NCBI GenBank assembly: GCA_963772165.1
Contig: CAVYWA010000012.1
Span: 186,001 to 250,000 of the forward strand
Direction: 5' to 3'
Source: JAGVPT01 sp963772165
Lineage (GTDB): Bacteria; Bacteroidota; Ignavibacteria; UBA10030; UBA8401
DNA length: 64,000 nucleotides
Made by a program: the position numbers and the translations under genes. Each line of letters starts with the position of its first letter. Position 1 is the stretch's first letter. The notes under the pieces were generated by a model. The model made no database searches. It saw only the letters and a list, made by a program, of their open reading frames with translations, and had not been told where the DNA came from. Positions 58,829 through 64,000 of this stretch are shown here, piece after piece.

Positions 58829-59480
58829 ATGCCGGACTATGCTTTCATGAATCAATGCCTGTACGAGGGAAAGGCAAAAGAAGTCGAACAGATGACGAAG
58901 GATGCCTTGGCCGAAGGGAGGACCGTGCAGGAGGTGTTAACGGAAGGACTCATCGCCGGGATGAGCGTTGTCGGCGAGGATTTCAAACATAATATTCTTT
59001 ACGTCCCTGAAGTATTGATTGCCGCCCGCGCGATGAAAGCTGGGATGGCAGTCCTGAAGCCGCTGCTCAGCGCGAAGGATTCCGCGGTTCAGCCGGCCGG
59101 GCGTTCTTCTCATGGGAACCGTGCGGGGCGATTTCCATGACATCGGAAAAAATCTCGTTTGCATGATGGCGGAGGGGGCGGGCTTCACGGTCTACGATAT
59201 CGGCGTTGACCAAAGCATCGAAAAATTTCTCGCGGCAGCGGAGCTGCATAAGCCGGATATTATCGGCATGAGCGCTCTGCTGACGACAACGATGGCATAT
59301 ATGAAAGTAGTCATCGACGGATTCCAGGAAAAAGGCCTCGGCAATATTAAGATGGCGATCGGCGGTGCGCCGATCAGCCAGATGTATGCGGATGAGATCG
59401 GAGCCGACGGCTACGGCGCGGACGCATCGAGCGCTGTCGACCTTTTCCTGAAGCTTGTCGGCAAGAAGAACGACACATAA
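58829..59480 (+). CDS. Methyltransferase corrinoid protein (one frameshift)
   Basis: A methyl-carrier protein of about 217 residues (MtbC/MtvC type). The N-terminal four-helix cap (YEGKAKEVEQMTKDALAEGR, LIAGMSVVGEDFKHN, YVPEVLIAARAMKAGM) is followed by the B12-binding Rossmann domain with the DxHxxG motif in GDFHDIGKN, IIGMSALLTTTMAYM, and the C-terminal GGAPIS and ADGYGADA. The frame breaks near 59090; one base restores GVLLMGTVRGDFHDIG. The cobalt-ligating His is in the H of DFHDIG. It accepts the methyl group from the upstream methyltransferase and passes it to tetrahydrofolate via the gene at 62614. Confidence 0.92.
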
Positions 59481-59524
59481 AAATAATTGATCATCGCGTG
59501 CAGAACATTCACGGACAGTTCACC

Positions 59525-59846
59525 GTGGCTTTCTATCAAATACTCTATTGGCAGGATATTCCATCACAGGTGAAAGCCTGGGATGATTTCGATGAAGTAA
59601 AAATCGAATTGGGACTGAATTTGTCGCCCTCATCGACCAATCGGCGCAAACGCAAGGCTTGACCGGCACCGACGACTATCTCGCTCAGTGGAAATGGGGA
59701 GATGAACTGAAGCGAGCGGAGCGGCGCAGGAGGTCGCTGAAACAGTGAAGGAAGAGCTGGAAGCAGGGAACGCGGTGAGACCGTCAATGAATCCTCGACG
59801 CAACCTGCAACGATTATGTGCCGAGGTAGTAAATTATCGCGAATGA
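59525..59846 (+). CDS. Small PF13769-like ('virulence factor' family) protein (two frameshifts)
   Basis: This small gene appears only after joining frames. It reads FYQILYWQDIPSQVKAWDDF, then (after one base near 59615) FVALIDQSAQTQGLTGTDDY and LAQWKWGDELKR, then (after one base near 59716) AAQEVAETVKEELEAG. The YWQDIPxQVKA and GLTGTDxYLxxWxW blocks match what I know of the short PF13769 family, whose 'virulence factor' name has no clear functional basis and which I recall next to folate/corrinoid methyltransferase genes. The start is GTG at 59525, with another in-frame GTG at 59498. Its TGA at 59844 overlaps the next ATG (ATGA). Function unknown. Confidence 0.6.
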
Positions 59847-60836
59847 ACTTTAACCATTCTATAATGAAAAAACTTCTCCACAAGGCTGTGCTCGAACGAC
59901 GGCTCGTTTGCGATGGCGCAATGGGAACACAATTGATGCTCGCCGGCCTCGAACCGGGGGGTTGCGGCGAACTTTGGAATTTGACCCACAGAGAACGCAT
60001 TCTCGAAATCCAGCGGCGTTATGTTCAGGCCGGCGCCGATTGCCTTATCACGAACACGTTCGGCGCAAGCAGAACAATGCTTGAACGGCACGGACAAGCC
60101 GACAAAGTGCACGCCATTAATCATGCCGGCGTTAGCATCGCCCGTGAGGCGTTTGGCGATACTGACGGATATGTGCTGGGCGACATCGGCCCGCTCGGGG
60201 CTATCCTTGAACCGTACGGGGATTTTCCGCAGGAGACCGCACAACGGTCTATGAAGAGCAAGCGCGTGCTCTGGTCGAAGCCGGAGCCGATGCGATCATC
60301 ATCGAAACACAAACATCGCTGGAAGAACTTGGCCTCGCCATCGAAGCGGCACGAACGGCAGGAGCGCCATGCATCATCGCTTCGCTCGCGTACGACTTCT
60401 CTGCGGACAAAACTTTTTACGTGACAATGATGGGCGTGCTTCCCGATGAAGCGGCCCGGCAGTTGGAAGAAAAGGGGGCGCACATCGTCGCGCTGAATTG
60501 CGGAACGGGGATGGAGATGTCGGGAGCCGCTGCGGTCGTCGAGACATTACCGCAAAGTCATGCGCCTTGCCGACGATGGTGCAGCCAAACGCCGGGCTTC
60601 CTGTCCTCGAAAAGGGAAAAGCGGTCTACAAACAGCTCCCGGAAGATATGGCGAGTGGGGTCCCTCATGTTCTTCATGCAGGAGCGAATATTGTCGGCTC
60701 ATGCTGCGGCAGCACGCCCGAGCACACACAGGCAATCCGCAGGATCGTCAACGAATTTAACCGAATACAGGACAGAAATTTTCGTAACTCCATCTGCCTG
60801 CGGACGGCCTCTTCCGATCGAATGATCGATAGATGA
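59843..60836 (+). CDS. Homocysteine S-methyltransferase, MetH N-domain type (frameshifted)
   Basis: A zinc-dependent methyltransferase of about 330 residues that transfers a methyl group to homocysteine. Signals are LVCDGAMGTQLMLAGL, VQAGADCLITNTFGASR, GDIGPLGAILEPYG, DAIIIETQTSLEEL, and the zinc cysteines in VALNCGTG and VGSCCGSTPEHT. Breaks lie near 60237 and 60545-60570. The ATG at 59843 overlaps the preceding stop as ATGA; a later in-frame ATG at 59864 (MKKLLHKAV) is possible. The stop at 60834 overlaps the MetF ATG at 60833, again as ATGA. This suggests that methyl groups from the corrinoid protein or methyl-THF can also be used to make methionine. Confidence 0.87.
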
Positions 60837-62389
60837 AAACACTTCAAGAGAAACCTATACCAGACGGACGACTTTCTCCTCGGCATCGAACTGGTATCGA
60901 TCCGCGGTTCGATGGCGGAAAAGAGCGCTCTCCGGGCGCGGGCATTTGCAAGCCAACTGGCAGAATCTCCCTTCGTCGATTGGGTCTCGGTAACGGATAA
61001 TGCCGGCGGCAATCCGCAGCTTGCGCCTCAGGCTCTCGGCAAACCGATCCTCTACGCCGGAAAAGAAGTCGTCATCCACCTCACCTGCAAGGATCTCAAC
61101 CGCAACGGCCTGGAGAGCGCTGCGTGGCAGCTGCACAGCGAGGGATTTCACAACATCCTTGCCATGACCGGCGACTATCCGGTGTAGGGAAACGAAGGGA
61201 TGCCGAAACCGGTGTTCGACATAGATTCGGTCGGTCTGATCTCGATGCTGAACAAGATGAACAACGGATTCGACGACCCCCGCAACAGCACGCGCAACGA
61301 AACGAACCTTTTCGGCAAAACGGAATTTTTCGTCGGCGCGGTGACCACAAATTTCAAACTGCGCGAAGGGGAAGTCGTTCCGCAATACCTGAAGCTCAGG
61401 AAAAAGGTCGAATGCGGCGCTCAATTCATCATCAATCAGGTCGGATACGATTCCAAAAAAATTCGTGAGCTCCGTCTGTACATGGACCGCAACGGTATGA
61501 AACCGGTGCCGCTGATCGGCAACGTCTACATCCTCAATCCGAAAGTCGCTCGGCTTTTTCACGACCATAAGATACCCGGCATCATCGTCACTCCCCAATT
61601 GCTGGAGCTGTGCCTGCATCATGGTCGATCAGCGGACAAAGGAAAAGCGTTTTTTTACGAGTTTGCCGCAAAACAAATCGCAGTCTATCGCCATCTCGGT
61701 TATCGCGGCGCTTACCTCGGAGGCGCATACGATTATCCTGCCATCGAGAGAATCATGGAGATCGAACGATCGTTTGGGCAGGATGATTGGATGCAATTCT
61801 ACGGGGAAATCAGTTTCTCCAGGCCGGGCGAATATTACTTCTACGGCTCAGAATCTGCCTCGCACGACCGAAAGACCGGCAGCGCAAATCGCACCCACTG
61901 CGGCGGCGAAACATCGCCGGTCTGAATCTGATGTATCGCTTTTCCAAGTGGATTCACAGCCTCATGTTTACCCGCAAGAGTTTGCTCGGGAAATGGGGGG
62001 CCAAGGTTTGCGAGAATTCGAAAGATCCGGATCAGGGCCCTGGCGCTCTGCGAACGATGGAGCATTTGAGCAAAGCTGTTTTGTTCCGATGCAAGGACTG
62101 CGGCGATTGTTCTCTGCCGGACATCGCTTTTCTATGCCCGGAGTCGCAATGCGCAAAGAACCAGCGCAACGGTCCTTGCGGCGGAACTTTGGATGGACGC
62201 TGCGAAGTAGAGGGCTATGGTGATTGCATTTGGCTGCGTGCGTATGGACGTCTTCAGAGTGACGGAGTTGAAACCGAAACGATGTTGAACCATGCGCCCG
62301 TTATCCAGAACCAGGGATTGCGCGGAACTTCGTCATGGGCAAACTTCTGGCTTGGCCGAGACCATTCTCGCGAAAGTTTAAAGAACTAG
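60833..62389 (+). CDS. metF: Methylenetetrahydrofolate reductase with MetV-type C-terminal domain (frameshifted, one in-frame TAG)
   Basis: MetF interconverts methyl- and methylene-tetrahydrofolate. The N-terminal barrel shows GIELVSIRGS, VDWVSVTDNAGGNP, HLTCKDLNRNGLES, ILAMTGDYPV, and later GAQFIINQVGYD and GVIVTPQLLE-like IPGIIVTPQLLE. After about 61840 the sequence enters a cysteine-rich domain (FRCKDCGDCSLPDIAFLCPES, CAKNQRNGPCGGTLDGRCEV, WANFWLGRDH) as in MetV/PF12225, which partners MetF in acetogens. Breaks lie near 60855 (CC for C) and 61840-61925. An in-frame TAG at 61185 splits GDYPV and GNEGMPKPVFDID and looks like a substitution error. Fused or adjacent MetF and MetV cannot be distinguished because of the last break. 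Confidence 0.85.
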
Positions 62390-62613
62390 AAGTCCGGTCG
62401 AAAACCTCGTGCGTGGAACTCTGCGAATCTCGTGCTTCTCCGTGTAGCAGCTATTTCACAGAGAATCATTGTTCACAGAAATGCCACAGAGTACTTAGGC
62501 GGATTCAGCGCCATCATCTTAAGAGTGATTCTAGTAATCAAAAGGACAACATCCGACCTCCCCTTAAAGGAGGCAGAGGGCATGTTTAACACGACTACTT
62601 ACTCAGGTTGAAT
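62390..62613. other. Spacer within the one-carbon operon
   Basis: A 224-bp gap without a gene. It contains CACAGAG-like words (62449-62490) and a short hairpin, CCTCC (62557-62561) and GGAGG (62569-62573). Being the only long gap in the operon, it may hold a processing site or secondary promoter. Confidence 0.4.
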
Positions 62614-63548
62614 ATGGAAACAAAGAAACTGCACATCATCGGCGACCTTATCAACAACGCATATGGACGGGCGCGTGCCGCGTTCAGCGAACGGAATCTG
62701 GAAGGCTACCAGCGTCTTGCTCGTTCCCAGTCCGACCTCGGCGTTGACTATCTAGACCTCAACATCGACGGAACCCAGCAGATCCAGGTAAGACCCGAAG
62801 AAATGTTGAGTTTCCTTCCGGACCTTGTGCCGGCAATCCAGGAGGTGAGTTCGGTGCCGCTCTGCATCGACAATCCCTCGATCGAATATCACAAAATCGC
62901 ACTCAAGCATTACAATCGTTCCAAATCCGGCGCGCCAATACTTAATTCCGTCGCCGCATCCCGTGAACGATTGGAGGAGATGATTGACCTCGTCGTTCAG
63001 TATGATACCCTCGTCGTGGTGATGGCATCGGAACGGTTTGTTGACGGAGCGTCTGTCCAATGCCTGAACCCGCAGGATGTTTATGAGGCTGCAAAGTACT
63101 TTGTTGAACTCCTTGCGACGAAAGCCCGGCGAAGGAACGATCAGATCATCATCGATCCGGGCCTGGCACCCGTCGGCGCAGATACATACGGAATTGTCAA
63201 CATCGGCCTGGATGCCATGCGTTTGATCCGCAAGGATAACGACCTCGGGGAGTTCATATCACGGTAGGATTGTCGAATTTTGCATGGGGTACACCGAAGC
63301 ATATCCGCCATGACCTGGAGAAAGCGTACCTGACGATCGGAACCGAAGCCGGCCTTGACTTCGCAATCGCGAATCCCGAGAATACTGCCGCCCCTCTCCC
63401 CGCCGATCACAAGATGGTCGCGCTTCTTCGGCACGCGCTTGAGCAAGGAAGAGTTGGCGAAGGCGAAAGCAAAGAGACCGCCGGATTCCGGCAGGCAGAA
63501 GCGGTAATGGAAATCTGGAGCAATGCAGAATCCAGCGAATCAGAATAA
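62614..63548 (+). CDS. Methyltetrahydrofolate:corrinoid methyltransferase (one frameshift)
   Basis: A protein of about 311 residues with the dihydropteroate-synthase fold used by AcsE and MtvA. Motifs are HIIGDLINNAYGRARAAF, DYLDLNIDG, VPLCIDNPS, ILNSVAASRERLEEM, IIIDPGLAPVGADTYG and TVGLSNFAWGTPK. It transfers the methyl group between methyl-corrinoid protein and tetrahydrofolate, linking the demethylase pair to MetF. The frame breaks near 63262; one base joins GEFISR to the TVGLSNFAWG part. The ATG at 62614 is preferred to a TTG two codons upstream. The amidohydrolase start overlaps its 3' end by 26 bp, so the genes are cotranscribed. Confidence 0.9.
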
Positions 63549-64000
63549 CAAGGATCACATTTCGATACCCCGAGCGAAGGACACGCGGAGAGTCTGGCTG
63601 CGCGTCGGCGCGCTCTTCGACGGCGAAAACGGCGGCCCCTCCACAACGCTCACATTGTCTATGACGCTGATTCCATTCTCTATGTTGCGGACGAAGAGAA
63701 TCCGCCTCCCTCTAACATAAACTACTCCGGACAATCCGCCCGACCTCGACTTGCCGGAATTTACTCTCTTGCCCGGCCTCATCGAAGCGCATGCGCATCT
63801 TTTTCTCGAGGGAGGAGAACTAGATCCTGAAACGAGAGCGGCGTACTTAAGAAGTCTCATGCCAAAATGCTGGAGGCGGCAGGCAGGAGACTGGAGAGGA
63901 TTGGTTCATTTGGGGGTTGTTGGGGTGCGCGATGCGGGGGACAAGATGGGTGTCGGGCTTTCGTTAAGCAAACTCTATTCGAGCGCTCAAAAACCGCTCA
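63523..64000 (+). CDS. Amidohydrolase-family protein, partial (frameshifted, runs off the window)
   Basis: The first about 160 residues of a metal-dependent amidohydrolase: RVGALFDGENGGP, then HNAHIVYDADSILYVADEEN, and LLPGLIEAHAHLFLEGG with the metal-binding HxH, followed by VGVRDAGDKMG. This arrangement resembles imidazolonepropionase/prolidase-like amidohydrolases. Frame breaks occur near 63636, 63728 and 63850. The start ATG at 63523 lies inside the previous gene. The substrate is unknown; its place at the end of the demethylase operon could be functional or incidental. Confidence 0.7.

Noticed and set aside
61185..61187. In-frame TAG in metF as a possible pyrrolysine codon
   Set aside because: Pyrrolysine occurs in methylamine methyltransferases, not MetF; the position lies in a normally variable spot of GDYPxxGxEG; no pyl genes are seen, and the surrounding region is rich in sequence errors. 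A TCG-to-TAG change explains it.
49220..63548. Programmed frameshifting to explain the many split genes
   Set aside because: The breaks occur in unrelated genes, in both directions and without slippery heptamers or a common structure. Sequence error fits better.
1..64000. CRISPR arrays, tRNA or rRNA genes, transposons
   Set aside because: No regularly spaced direct repeats, no cloverleaf-like sequence and no transposase or integrase coding region were seen by reading; a covariance-model search was not possible here.

Overview
The window looks like a chromosomal segment of a Gram-negative bacterium of the Bacteroidota/Chlorobiota superphylum, most like an Ignavibacteria-type lineage. Four secreted proteins end in a type IX secretion (T9SS) style C-terminal domain of the NYPNPFNPTT...YDxLGxEV...SGxYFYR...KKLxLLK kind. 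There is also a carboxypeptidase-regulatory/TonB-dependent receptor, ASPIC/UnbV and FG-GAP repeats, a LytS/LytTR pair and a class II xylose isomerase. I saw no rRNA, tRNA, CRISPR array, integrase or transposase.

Layout. (1) 0-5.8 kb, plus strand: a tightly packed envelope/signalling group (LolD/MacB-like ATPase, FtsX-like permease, LolA-like periplasmic protein, beta-barrel protein, LytS-type histidine kinase, LytTR regulator). (2) 6-36.4 kb: secreted plant-polysaccharide enzymes, nearly all on the minus strand: GH31 alpha-xylosidase with PA14, CE2-type esterase, GH51 arabinofuranosidase with PA14, hexuronate-type MFS importer, GH105, SASA acetylesterase, GH2, two GH10 xylanases flanking a GH30, a GH120-like beta-helix enzyme, a giant FG-GAP/ASPIC/FN3 protein, an unassigned beta-helix protein and a TonB-dependent receptor. 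(3) 37-41.6 kb: xylA, xylB and a LacI-family regulator, with a small membrane gene between xylB and lacI bounded by integron-attC-like ends. (4) 41.9-57.4 kb: GH43, CE1-type esterase, GH115 alpha-glucuronidase, a third GH10, GPH sugar symporter, GH3, aldo/keto reductase, SSS symporter and aldose epimerase. (5) 57.7-64 kb, plus strand: a one-carbon/corrinoid operon with UroD-fold methyltransferase, corrinoid protein, a small PF13769-like protein, homocysteine methyltransferase, MetF with a MetV-type C-terminal domain, methyl-THF:corrinoid methyltransferase and an amidohydrolase that runs off the end.

How it fits together. Regions 2-4 supply what is needed to strip and depolymerise glucuronoarabinoxylan and send xylose through XylA/XylB: GH10, GH30, GH115, GH43, GH51, GH3, GH31, acetyl and feruloyl-type esterases, importers and mutarotase. 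Region 5 resembles acetogen O-demethylase systems (MtvABC type). GH115 normally releases 4-O-methyl-glucuronic acid, so the working idea is that this operon demethylates the uronate (or co-liberated lignin methoxyls) and feeds the methyl group into the folate pool. A nearly identical 29-bp LacI-type operator (27/29 identical) lies upstream of xylA and in the divergent aldose epimerase/methyltransferase intergenic region, and a related dyad precedes the GH3 gene. This places xylose use and possibly demethylation in one regulon.

Sequence quality. Genes from about 4.0 to 38.4 kb read through cleanly. At least fifteen genes in 0.7-3.2 kb and 38.4-64 kb carry one or more single-base frameshifts, most of them at short homopolymers, while conserved motifs continue across each break. 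I read these as sequencing or assembly errors, so each such gene is given as one CDS spanning its fragments.
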